Part shown: positions 10,044 to 20,600 of the stretch, one piece after another | How positions within the stretch are numbered: position 1 is the stretch's first letter | Layout: every line of letters begins with the position of its first letter | Assembly (NCBI GenBank): GCA_018287875.1 | Contig: JAGVVL010000018.1 | Span: forward strand, 1,728,501-1,792,500 | Source of the DNA: Nigrospora sphaerica | Lineage: Eukaryota; Ascomycota; Sordariomycetes; Amphisphaeriales; Apiosporaceae | Direction: 5' to 3' | DNA: 64,000 nucleotides | Translations under genes and position numbers: made by a program | Notes under the pieces: generated by a model | The model's input: only the letters and a program-made list of their open reading frames with translations | Told to the model about the DNA's origin: nothing | Database searches by the model: none

Positions 10044-13018
10044 ATGGGCAGCTGGACCACCTTCCTGGTAACCTACCTGCTGGGTGGCATCACCTTCATT
10101 CCTCTACTCCTCGCCGCCGTCCTTCTTCACGCCCACCTGACCTTCCCGACCCGTGGCCATGCCGACGCGAAGCCGGCCGACGATGCCGACAGCATCGTCC
10201 AGCCCGGCGATGACACGACTGACCTGAAGGTCGCCTTGAAGGACCAAAAGGACGAGGCCCGGCCCTGAACCACCGACGCCTCGGGCGTGGCCGCAGGCTA
10301 CTTTGCCGTGTGCCGTGAGTACACCCCCATGGGTATCAATGCGAAGCCCATAGAGCGGTCGACTCCCGTGGGATCTACCACCGTGGCCGCCCCCAGCCAG
10401 AGCGTCTACCAGGCCATGTACCGGAGCATATTCGAGAGGAAGCAAAGCGCCACGACGCTTGAAGCCCACAGTGCTTCAAGCTCGCGGCCTAAGAAGGCCG
10501 GTAATGTCTTTTATGTGGTGCTCAGGTACGACGTGTCGCCCGCCCCGCCCCTTCCCTGCCGCCGACGCCGTTGCTGACCGCGCCATTGGCTGCATACAGA
10601 CACGGCCATCTTATGCTCTTTGACGACGAGGAGCAACTTGAGGTCCGGCACGTCATTTCGCTGGCCCACCACGATGTCTCGATCTACTCGGGCGGCGACA
10701 GCACGCCCGAAGGCGAGCTGTTTATCAAGAGAAACGCCATACGACTGGCGCGAACGGCGCATGGCCCCGAGCCCTCTCCGGATACCCAGATGTCGAAACC
10801 CTTCTATCTCTTCTCGGAGAACTGCTCGGACAAGGAGGACTTCTACTTTGCCCTCCTCCGGAACCAGCAGCAGGTCTTTGGGGCCGCCTCCAAGGCGCCG
10901 CAGCCGCAGCAGTTTGAAGTCAGGGACATCATATCCCTGGTGCAAAAGCTGCACGCCTCGGAGGAACATATGCAGACTCGATGGCTCAACGCTCTGCTCG
11001 GCCGTGTCTTCCTCGGTATCTACAGGACGCGCGATCTGGAGAACATGATCCGCGAGAAACTCACCAAGAAGATATCCCGGGTCAAACGCCCGTCTTTTCT
11101 TTCCAGGATCGCCATACAGGATATAGATACGGGGAACTCGGCCCCCATTATCACTAACCCGCGCCTTCGGGACCTGAATGTCGAAGGGGAGTTCGTTATG
11201 GAGGCCGATGTGAAGTACACTGGGTGCTTCCGCCTGGGGGTGGCCGCTACGGCCAGGATCGACCTGGGTCAGCGTTTCAAAGCGCGCGAGGTTAACCTCC
11301 TCCTTGCTGCCGTGCTGAAGAAGCTGGAGGGCCACATCTTGTTCAAAATCAAGCCACCTCCCAGCAACCGTATCTGGATGTCATTCCAAACGATGCCCAA
11401 GATGGAGATGACAATAGAGCCTATTGTTAGCTCGAGACAGATCACCTATACCGTGATCCTGCGCCAAATCGAGAATCGGATCAAGGAGGTCCTGGCCGAG
11501 ACTCTGGTGCATCCCTTTTGGGACGACATACCCTTTTTCAAGACGGAACACAAGGAATGGCGTGGGGGCATATTTGCTGGCGATGACGCGGTTGAGCACT
11601 CGGAAGACTACGAGGAGATTATCGCTGCGTTGGGCGACGTCGATGAAGTCGCTCATCTCGAGGAATCGGGCAACTCGTCGCTTTCTGCGATGCCCGAGAT
11701 CCCCATGGTCGAAAAGAGTCATACTATGCCTCACGACACTTCTCAGCCGAACACACTCTGGGGGCGCAAGGCGAATGCTAGGAAACAGGCGCTTTCAGGA
11801 GCCCAGTCAGCTTCAGCATCGACCACAGCTTTGGAGTTGAAAAACTCTCAACCCACTGGGGCCGAGAAGGCTCCTCCTATTATGCGGACCGGCTCATTCT
11901 CGGCCTCGAGTCCGTCCATTGTGACCGATACCGCTCACGCCGAAACCTTCAAGGCAACAGCGGCATCCTTGGAAACCGAAGATGCGGCCAGTGCCATGGC
12001 ACAAGTAGCGGCAAAGACGTCGCACGAACCATTACTAGACACGCCTATCGACATGCTGCGCCGCATGTCTTCGGCTACGGACAAGTCCTCCAATTCGTCG
12101 TACGAAGCGCTCCCGACTGCGCTGGGGAATGACCAATCACCCGGTGCACCGCCGCGCCGGAATACTGCATCTTCCATGGACAGCACTGGCAGTGGCAGAG
12201 AACCTACCGCGCCCTCGCCCGTACCGTCGACTCGGAGTTCGGTCAGGAGCGCCGGGGGCCCGATTGGCAAGGACTTTTTCGGGCGCAAAGAAGACTCGTC
12301 CTCGGACTTGGCCAACGGTAGCACGGACCTGAAACGCACCAGCACCCTGGCGGCCGTGTCGAATGTGGCGGCTACAGCGAAACGATGGGGGCTGAATGCG
12401 CTCCAGCGTCAGAACGGCCCGGGGCCGGATGGCCGGAAGCTCTCTGACCCCCCATCTGTTGACCTCAACCAGCCCATGGGTCGAGGCCAGCCGTTACCCC
12501 CGCCGGGCACGCCGTTGCCGGGGCCGGACCGGAGGTCGAAAGTCACGGCGATTCCGGTGCCGCCGAAGAAGACACTGGCACCTCCCAATCTCCCGGCTCG
12601 GCAAAGCACAACGAGCGTGGACCAGGCGGCCAAGCCGGATCGTCGACCCGTACCCCTCCCTCCTCTGCCGAGGCGGAGGCGCGTCTCGGAGCATCATGGC
12701 GACGAAGGGCACGAGGAGCACGTATTGGTGGTGGAGGCGCCGGCCGATTCGCAGCCGTCGACGCCACTGCACGAGGAGTACGAGCACGAGACACTGTCTG
12801 CCCCGAAACCGGCGTGGGTGGAAGACGCCGACGACAGCCCCGGTGATCAGCCGACGCCGGTGAAAAAGGAGCCACCGGCGCTGCCTCGCCGGCCGGAAGT
12901 GAGTCACTGGGTATCAAGCAGCCGGGCCGAGGGCAACGACGACTACGCAAATTGGCTAGACAGCCCGGGATCCAAGGAACAGGAGGATGGGACCAAGGCA
13001 CGGGAACAAGGCCGGTAA
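10044..13018 (+). CDS. TEX2: TEX2/Nvj2-type SMP-domain lipid-transfer protein at ER contact sites, with an in-frame TGA
   Basis: Exon 1 (10044-10525) starts MGSWTTFLVTYLLGG with one membrane helix (about residues 6-29). Exon 2 (10600-13018) continues a PH-like region (VFYVVLRHGHLMLFDD...). An SMP-LTD domain follows at about residues 235-450, then a Pro/Ser-rich tail with PLPPLPRR. The 74-base intron has donor GTACGA, branch GCTGACC and acceptor ACAG. Family members sit in the ER and move lipids at ER-vacuole or ER-Golgi contacts. The reading frame contains TGA at 10266-10268 (codon 75). Both sides are in the same frame, and both resemble the family as I remember it (SIVQPGDD before, AAGYFAVCREY after). 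The only frame-compatible excision I found uses a poor GTGGCC donor at 10153. So the gene is either broken, read through, or carries a sequence error. Full length ignoring the TGA would be 966 codons. Confidence 0.85.
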
Positions 13019-13470
13019 AGCTCTGGTGCATTAGCTGGGGAGTTTGGGCTTTCTGGGCATACCTTACAGCCTCCAGACCAAGGCTGGGCTACGCGTCGCA
13101 CACATCGTCATGCAACGTAGCAGGTAAACTAGGGGACAATAAGAGTATTTTCTCCACACGCGTGTTTGGCGTGTCTATTTGCAAGCCTCCCGGGGACAAG
13201 CTTGCGATAGGGGCGGAGAGACAGGGTGCACAAATGTGCCGTTTGGTTGATTCGGACGGCGGGTCTACCGACGCACGCCCATGACAAAGGGGAGAAGATA
13301 TCTACAGCCTCACACAGATGTGGCGTGCGGCCATTGCATGCTCGCCATGCTGAAAATAGGCCATCCCGTCGCTCTATTGATTTGGACACCCAAACCAAGG
13401 TTCCCGCCACTTCTGACATTAGGTTCCCCTTGGTTCGCTGGCTAGCCCGGGCCGCCGGGACCGGGCTCAT
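13019..13470. other. Intergenic, 3' ends of TEX2 and COX13
   Basis: Convergent spacer of 452 bases holding only the two 3' flanks. No gene-like ORF. Confidence 0.6.
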
Positions 13471-14198
13471 CTAGGTGGTCTTGTCCTTGTTGTGGTAGTT
13501 GACTTTGTCGTTCCAGAAGATGGTCTTGTCGCCGTCGCCCCAGGGGAAGTTCTTGGTGCGGATGTTCTGGTAGGGGTACTCGACGCGCTCCTCCAGCGGG
13601 GGCATGTGCTCCCAGTGCTCCCAGTGCTCGTTCCACAGGTTGTAGGCGTTGACGCCGGCGAGGATGAGGCAGGGGGCGATGCCGCTGTGGTTTCGCGCGT
13701 TAGCCAGCCGTCTTGGATTGCCATTGTGCGTTTCGTCCCGGCGTTGCGGGATCGTGCTCCCCCCCCTTCCACTGTCCCTCCGTCCCCCGCCGCTTCCTTG
13801 TCCGCACACCGTCGGCGAGATATCGGCGAGGGGGAAAGGGGGTGGAAGGCAGGAGAAGCATCCCCTCGGGAAGGGCGGGCAAACACGGGCGAATGAGCAC
13901 AATTGGATGAATGGTGGGTCAGGTTCGGGGCTTACTAGACAGAGATCTTGCGCCAGAGCTCTGAGGCACAGACGGATCAGTACAGTGGAGCGGCAAAGGA
14001 AGAGAGGAGGGGGAGACGGGGGTGGAGGAAAGACGCACCAGTGGTGGCAGCGGCGTGCTCCTTGACGGCCTCGCGCTCCTTGATGAAGGCGTTCTCGGTC
14101 GAGGCGAAGCGGCGCTGGACCGTCTGGCGGACGGCCGGGTTGCGGAGCTGGGCGCCCACGCGGGGGGCGCCACGCAGCATCTGGCGGGCGGCGAACAT
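13471..14198 (-). CDS. COX13: Cytochrome c oxidase subunit VIa (Cox13)
   Basis: Nuclear-encoded subunit of respiratory complex IV, inner mitochondrial membrane, 132 residues. The N-terminus is an Arg/Ala-rich mitochondrial presequence (MFAARQMLRGAPRVGAQ...RRFAS). The single membrane helix follows (GIAPCLILAGVNAYNLW). The conserved C-terminal part contains NEHWEHWEH, RTKNFPWGDGDKT and FWNDKVNYH. Three exons: 14039-14198, 13936-13960 (only 25 bases, encoding E-L-W-R-K-I-S-V-Y with split end codons) and 13471-13684. Introns are 78 and 251 bases, with donors GTGCGT and GTAAGC and acceptors CTCAG and ACAG. The microexon is needed to supply the conserved LWRKIS segment. It is divergent from APN2, the pairing that marks one side of the mating-type locus in many Pezizomycotina. 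Confidence 0.95.
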
Positions 14199-14900
14199 GG
14201 TTGGTGAGGTGCGATGGGAGGGGAGATTTGGTCGGTCAATTGGGCGGGTTTTTCGGTTGAGGGTGGAAGAGGTCGTTCGATTGCCGTCCCTCGGATGACC
14301 TCAAGTTTGGAGAAGCTCTGACCCGGTGCGGCGGCCTGACAATCGAGGCCACCTATTTTCTGTCGGGGAAACGGTCATTACCTAAGTTAGGTGCATAAGT
14401 ACATGTAACTTACTCACCAAGTTAGCGCGTTAGGTTACCTCTGTTCCATTCCTAATGCGCCCGCCTCTCAGCAGGTGTGGGTTCCGCATTAGATGTAAGT
14501 ACGGATGTACTTATGTATCTACTTGGAAGGTGCGACTGCTCCCGTGTCTCTCCAGTGGTGACGCCGGTGGGAACATACCAATCCCGTGTACGACGGGAAA
14601 CCAGCCCGGTGCTCATCTACTCTCCATCCCTTCATTCACAACCAGACGGCCCGCGATAGAGAAAGACCAGCTTATAACGTGACGTGACAGGCGTACCAGC
14701 TAGTGGAATATACCTCCCACTACCTCAATACTCACGTCACGTCAGTCCCTAAATACAGCCTCGTGCCGCTGCTGGCCAGCCAGACCCCGACCAGCACCGG
14801 CTCTCGCACTTTGCAGCTGGGCATGAGAAAGGCTGGGCAGTTATAGTGGCCATGATTTGTCCTGCACGTATAGCCGCTCACGCCCCGTCACTTTCGTAAA
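14199..14900. other. Shared COX13/APN2 intergenic (bidirectional promoter region)
   Basis: The 702 bases between the divergent starts of COX13 and APN2. It contains TACCTAAGTTAGGT-like tracts at about 14381-14440 and the paired CRE-like elements described separately. No coding potential seen. Confidence 0.6.
14677..14742. promoter_or_regulatory. Inverted pair of CRE/ATF-like elements
   Basis: ACGTGACGTGA at 14677-14687 and its exact reverse complement TCACGTCACGT at 14732-14742, 44 bases apart. Each arm holds overlapping copies of TGACGTGA/TCACGTCA, close to the ATF/CRE bZIP site TGACGTCA. They lie about 160-225 bases upstream of the APN2 start and about 480-545 upstream of COX13. A role in regulating one or both genes is inferred from position and symmetry. 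Confidence 0.4.
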
Positions 14901-17037
14901 ATGGGCGTCCGCATAACCTCGTGGAATGGTGAGCCTTCCTCCCCACATGGCCGTTTCCGCGCACAACGCGACTAACACGGTTTTCAGTGAACGGGATCCG
15001 GTGGGTAATAGCGGGCTGTACATTGTGAGGAGGCTTGCTCGCTCACCGTGTCTACAGCAACCCGTTCGGGTACCAACCATGGCGCGAGAAGCGATCTTTT
15101 GAGGTGAGCCCCCGGTTCCCTGCGGCGCTGCCACTGTGGCTAAAAGACATCGCCACCAGGCCATGTTTGACATCCTCGAGGCCGATATTATCGTCATGCA
15201 GGAAACCAAAATCCAGCGCAAGGATCTTCAGGACGACATGGTCCTCGTTCCCGGCTGGGACGTCTACTTCAGCCTGCCCAAGCACAAAAAGGGTTACTCG
15301 GGCGTCGCCATCTACACGCGCAGTGCCGTGTGCGTCCCCATCCGCGCCGAAGAGGGCATCTTGGGCATCCTTTGCCCGCCCAATTCCTCCACGCCCTACT
15401 GCGAGCTGCCCGAGGAGAAGCAGATAGGCGGCTACCCGCGTCCCGATCAGCTCGCCGGCATCGTTGACGCCGATACGCTCGACTCGGAGGGACGCTGTGT
15501 CATTCTCGAGTTCCCTGCTTTTGTCCTCATCGGGACATACAGCCCGGCCGCTCGCGATGAGAGCCGTGACGACTTCCGACTGGGATACCTGGAGGCCTTG
15601 GATGTGAGGGTGCGTAATCTGGTGGCCATGGGTAAGAGAGTCGTTCTCACGGGTGATCTAAACGTTATCCGCGCTGGCATCGACACCGCCAACATCGACG
15701 AGAGACTCAGAAAAGAGGGGGTCTCGGTCGAGCACTTCCTGTCCACGCCATCTCGCCGCATCTTCAACCAGATGCTCTTCGAAGGTACCGTCTACGGCGA
15801 AAGGGACGAGGGCCGAGAAGCGCCGGTTCTCTGGGACATGGGCAGGTTGTTTCACCCCTCACGCCAAGGCATGTTCACCTGCTGGGATACCAAAAAAAAC
15901 ACCAGGCCGGGCAATTTCGGGAGCCGCATCGACTACGTGCTTTGCAGTGACAATATGAAGGATTGGGTGATTGATTCCAACATCCAGGAGGGCCTCATGG
16001 GCTCGGATCATTGTCCAGTCTATGTAACTCTCGCCGACATAGTCAAGATCGACGGCGCCGAAGTACACTTGCGAGATATCCTTAACCCGGAGGGCATGTT
16101 CAAGCAGGGCCAGCGGATGCGAGATTGGAGCGCCAAAGACCTTTTGCCCATGTCAGCCAAACTGATTCCCGAGTTTGACAGGCGGCGGAGTATTAAGGAC
16201 ATGTTTTCTAAGAACGCCGTTCCTAAACCCAAAGTCGCGGCCATCCCAGGAAACAGCGAAGGGCTTGCCATGACCGCTGGTAACTCGGAACCGTCACCAT
16301 CGCCAATGTCTGAGGGGGGCATACCAATCGCTTCCCAAAACGGGTCACCAACGTCGGCTTTCCCTGCCAACGTTCCGACAGTCAAGTCGACTCCAAGCTC
16401 GTTAAAGCGAACACAATCCACCGCTTCCTCCAGCGCCAGGCCACAAAAAAAGTCGAAGGCCGCTCCTCGGAAAGAGCCTTCACTTGCCAAGGGGCAAAGT
16501 AGCCTCATGGGATTTTTCAAGCCCAAAACGGCTGGGAGTCCCAGTAAGCCGTCGAAGGCCGACAATGAGCCCGAAGGTGGCATAGTCATCGACGCTGCTC
16601 AGGACGAACTCCCAGAAGCCTCCATATACAGTCAGGCGTCCGTAGATGTGACGCCAGAGGCGAAGGACGAGGACCCGACACCGCCCATTCCAGCCAAGTT
16701 TATTGACCCCATCGAATCCAAGGAGTCGTGGGCCAAGCTTCTCGGCAAACGGGTGCTGCCGAAGTGTGAACATGGCGAGGATTGCATCAGTCTGACTACC
16801 AAGAAACCCGGCGTGAACTGTGGTAAGTAGCGACCATGTCTTTTAGCTCCCGTTCCGGGAACCGTGCGGTACCGTCCCCCCAACGATAGAGGTCGCTAAC
16901 CGATGCCGGGTGCAGGGAGAGCTTTTTTCATCTGTCCTCGGCCCCTTGGGCCCTCGGGCGAGAAGGAGAAAAACACGCAGTGGCGTTGCGGGACGTTCAT
17001 TTGGAGCAGCGATTGGAGCAAGTCGGCAAGCGAATGA
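14901..17037 (+). CDS. APN2: Class II AP endonuclease Apn2 (DNA lyase 2)
   Basis: ExoIII-type abasic-site endonuclease and 3' phosphodiesterase for base-excision repair, 623 residues. The EEP nuclease domain covers about residues 1-335. Motifs are SWNVNGIR (7-14), QETK with catalytic Glu44, GDLN and GSDHCPV. A disordered linker carries a canonical PCNA-binding PIP box, QSSLMGFF (475-482). The C-terminus is a GRF zinc finger (about 564-623: CEHGEDC, GRAFFICPRP, QWRCGTFIW). Five exons: 14901-14928, 14988-15000 (13 bases), 15058-15103, 15160-16822 and 16916-17037. Introns use donors GTGAGC, GTGGGT, GTGAGC and GTAAGT and acceptors YAG. The tiny exons 1-3 are needed to build the conserved N-terminus. 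The neighbour on the left is COX13 (divergent); on the right is REV3 (convergent). The usual MAT gene is not adjacent. Confidence 0.95.
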
Positions 17038-17633
17038 TGGGGGTCATTTCCACCACGTGTCGGACCAACTCGACGACTGGTCCGTATGCCGTATAGCAAG
17101 CCACGTTGATGGCAGGGTGCCCGAGAACGGTCACAGGTCACTTTCTGCCTCGGATACCCCTAAATCGCAGCTTCTAGCCAGCTACCTTTGCTGTGGAGCG
17201 GAAGAGAGATGAAGGGACACGAATAAGAACCCCCTGCCTAAGGCCCATCGAGATTCGGACATGTTGTTGTTAGATTCCGAAGGCAGGACAAAACAATGGT
17301 GGATAAATACATCAGTGCTATGTACTAAACCCTTTCGCAGAGTCTGGACAGAGGCATTTGCCGCTACGTAGCTCCTACTGAGGGCCTGGCGAACCGGCTA
17401 GTGTAACAAAACCATCGTAAGCCCGTTTTGCTTTATCCTGGCCGTTCTTTGGGGATACATGCCCACTTCCCCTGGAATTCCAAAGCAGGAGCCCTCCTCG
17501 TCTAGCATCTCCTCGTTGTTCACAATCCTGCTGAATCCAATCCGGGGAACAATCCAAACACAGCGCCGAGTCGCTACGGGGCACCAGAGCGCGAGGCAAG
17601 CCGGCCATGTATTACCCCCCACCCCCTCCCCTT
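17038..17633. other. Convergent spacer APN2/REV3, no gene
   Basis: About 600 bases of 3' flank for both genes. I looked specifically for a mating-type HMG-box or alpha-box gene here and saw none. The short ORF at 16910-17212 uses a shadow frame of the last APN2 exon. Confidence 0.6.
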
Positions 17634-20600
17634 TCACCATTCCAGGGCGTCCCTCCGCTCGACGGCGGCCACGAGGCTCTTGATGACGGGCTCGGTGAGG
17701 CCCCGCTCGGTGCGGTAGCGGCCCTCCTGCTTGGTGCGGGTGTAGAAGACGGGGCAGTCGCGGCTGTCGCAGGGCACGTCGTCGACGGGGGCGTGGCCGG
17801 CGCAGCTGCGGCACAGCGCGAGCACGTCGGCGTAGCTGCGCTCCTCGGCGGCGAGGCGCGCTCGCAGGCGGAGGACCGAGGCATCGGCGGCGGCGCGGCA
17901 GCGCTGGCAGACGGGCGGACCGGCGTCGGCGGCGCCGGCGGCGCGGGCGCGCGGCGGGGCGGCGAGGCGGCGGCCGCAGACGTGGCAGGCGGCGGCGCGC
18001 ATGTACGACTCGAGCGTCGTCTTCTTGGCGGGGGCGGCGCCGCCCCAGTCGACGCGGCGGGCGCGCTGCAGTTTGGGCATCTCGTCGTACCAGGGGCGCA
18101 CGGGGGCGCCGACGAGGCTGAAGATGCGGTCGAGGGGCGGGATGAGGTTCTTGGTGATGTAATACTCGGCGTCGAGGCGCAGGTGCGGGCGGGTGAGCAG
18201 GTCCTCGGGGGCGACGCAGCGGTCCAGCAGGCGCGCGCCGGGGGCGCCGGCGACGACGACGTAGGGCACGCGCTCGCCGTATTGCGGCTCGGCGCGCGCG
18301 TCGGCCAGCATGCGCCGGGTGCTCAGCAGCGCGCCCGGCGGCGGCGGCCCGCGGTCGCTGTACGAGCCCAGCTTGACCTCGCGCGCAAAGGCAAAGTCCT
18401 GGATCGAGACGGCGCCCTCCATGATCTTGCGGCACTGCGCCTGGAAGTAGGCCTTGACGCGGCTGAGGTCGGCCGTCTCGAACAGCAGCTTGAGCGCCTT
18501 CTCCTCCAGCATCTGCTCCGCCGGCGTGCCGTCGCGCCGGACCGTCTCGATGCCCTTGGCGTCGAACTCGGGCCGGCTCTGCTCCCGGCTCTCGTACTTG
18601 TAGCCCACGTACCGCTTCTTGGCCAGCAGCACGCACGGGTGGTACACCTTTTCGAACTTGAGCTTCACCGGCCGCGGGTTGATGTCCGTGACCGCCGCCG
18701 CGATCTCGCTGCCGATGTCGAACGCCTGGTCCCTGGTCCGTCCCGGCAGGTAGACGAACAGGCTGTCCGTGTCGCCGTAGACGACCTCGGCCTTCCACTT
18801 GCCCACCGAGTGGATGAGCGCGATGGCCCGCTCCAGCGTCTCGCGGCCCGTCTGGACGATGCTGTCGGCGATCTCGGAGCACGGCATCCGGCCCGAGAAG
18901 GAGGCCGACGTGTAGCCGTACGTGACGTTGGCCAGAAGCTTCAGCGCGAGCTGCCGGTTGTTGAGGAGCTGCTGCAGCGCTTTGTCGTCCTTGTCTCTCT
19001 TCATCCCGCTCTTCACCATGACCCGCGTCTCGAGGATCTCGGTCAGCATCTTGGCCAGCAGCGACTTCCGTATCTCGGGCTTGCAGTACATCATGCCGTT
19101 GGGTGCGACGTTGATGTGATCCTGAAGCAGCTCCAGGAGCCGATCCTGCCGCTGGTAGTCGGCGAACCCCATCTTGCTCGCCCCCCGCCAGTTGACGATG
19201 CGGCCCAGAAACGTCGAGTAGCAGTAGTTGTACGCAATCATGACGCTCGGGTACAGGCTTTGGAAGTCCAGGACTACGAGGGGGCTGTTGTAAAAGGCGC
19301 TTTGGGGCTCCATGACCAGTGGCAGGCATTCGAGCGCATTCTGGCTACCGACCTGCCGCCTATCGGGCGACGGCAGGATGAAGTTCTCGGGCTTGGCTAT
19401 ACGGAACATAATGGATTCCACCTTGAACTGAGAGCCACGCGAAAAGACGGAGAAGAAGTCGACGCCGAGAAGGCGAGCCTGTTCGCTGGTCCGAGGGACG
19501 AGCTCGTTGGCTTCGAGAATCTCAATGTCCAGCCGGGCCCGCGTCAGATAGTGGCGAAGGACCTTGTCCAAGTCTCTCGGCTTGCCACTCAGGTACCAGT
19601 CGGAGAGCGTCCTCCAGGAAAAGTGTGGAATGCGTCGGTGTAAAAGGTGCCACGTCACGTTTTCTAGCGTGTACTGGAGGAGGTTGAGCTCGCTCCGCAT
19701 GGCCCTCCAGACGTTGATCATATGCCGGCCCGTCACCCGGATCGTGGAGGTGGTGTTGAAGCCCCAACGGTCTGCTTCTTTCCCGATTCGACCAAAGGAC
19801 TGCGTCTTCATGCGGGAGAATTCATCGCAGAGGTTGTAATCATACTTGTGCCGGGCGCGTTCGATCAAGTAGCCCCAAGAGCTCCCGTGGACTTCGTATC
19901 CGGTGAGCAGATCAGGGTCATGCGTCCGAACGATCTCCACCATCCTGACGAACAAGTCAAGCTCTGATATTTCCTCCATGACTTCGACCGTCGACTGACG
20001 GCGCATCCGCTTCGCCACGACGCCGTCTTCGGACACGACAATAATGCCCGAATGTAATCCCGGCGGCGGGCCATCTCCGGAGCCGGCAGCGTCCTCGGAT
20101 TTTAGACACCAGAATATACACTGCACCTCGTCCTCCTCTGGATTCGGCACCAGTTTTCCCCTGGTGTTGACGTGGATCTCCAAGCTCATGGTGCTCATGT
20201 ACTGAGCTTCAAATTGAACGCTCGTCGACTTCTTCTTCTGCGAGTATTTGAAACCGTGCTTGGTCCGCGGGGTCGATCCATCTATCTGCGAAAAATATGG
20301 CTTCGTCTCCGGATTACTTCGGACAGGGAGAGCCCGTCCCTGGCTGTCAGGTTTGGCTTGCCCCTCTGTCCACCATTTTTCCACCTCCGCGTAGGTCGGT
20401 GGCGGCTGAGCGAGTTCCCAATTTCTCAAGCTACATTCCCGCCTGTTTTTGGCATGTTTGGCTTCATTGATAGCCCTCAGGGATGAATTCTCTGTCTCAA
20501 TTCCGAAAGTTGCGGGGGAAGAGCCGGTCTCGTCGAATGTGGGTAGGTAAGGAACCGTGTTGCTTTGAAGCCGAAACTCTTGACCGGCGTATTCCCGAGG

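Noticed and set aside
10511..11335. 274-codon minus-strand ORF opposite TEX2
   Set aside because: Antisense to the conserved PH/SMP coding region, with no domain of its own.
17398..19329. 643-codon minus-strand ORF in another frame of REV3
   Set aside because: Arg/Pro/Ala-rich low-complexity frame caused by GC-biased third positions of REV3.
17607..19643. 678-codon plus-strand ORF opposite REV3
   Set aside because: Antisense shadow of the very GC-rich REV3 3' half. It is rich in Gly/Ala/Arg/Val with no domain, while the opposite strand has all polymerase motifs.
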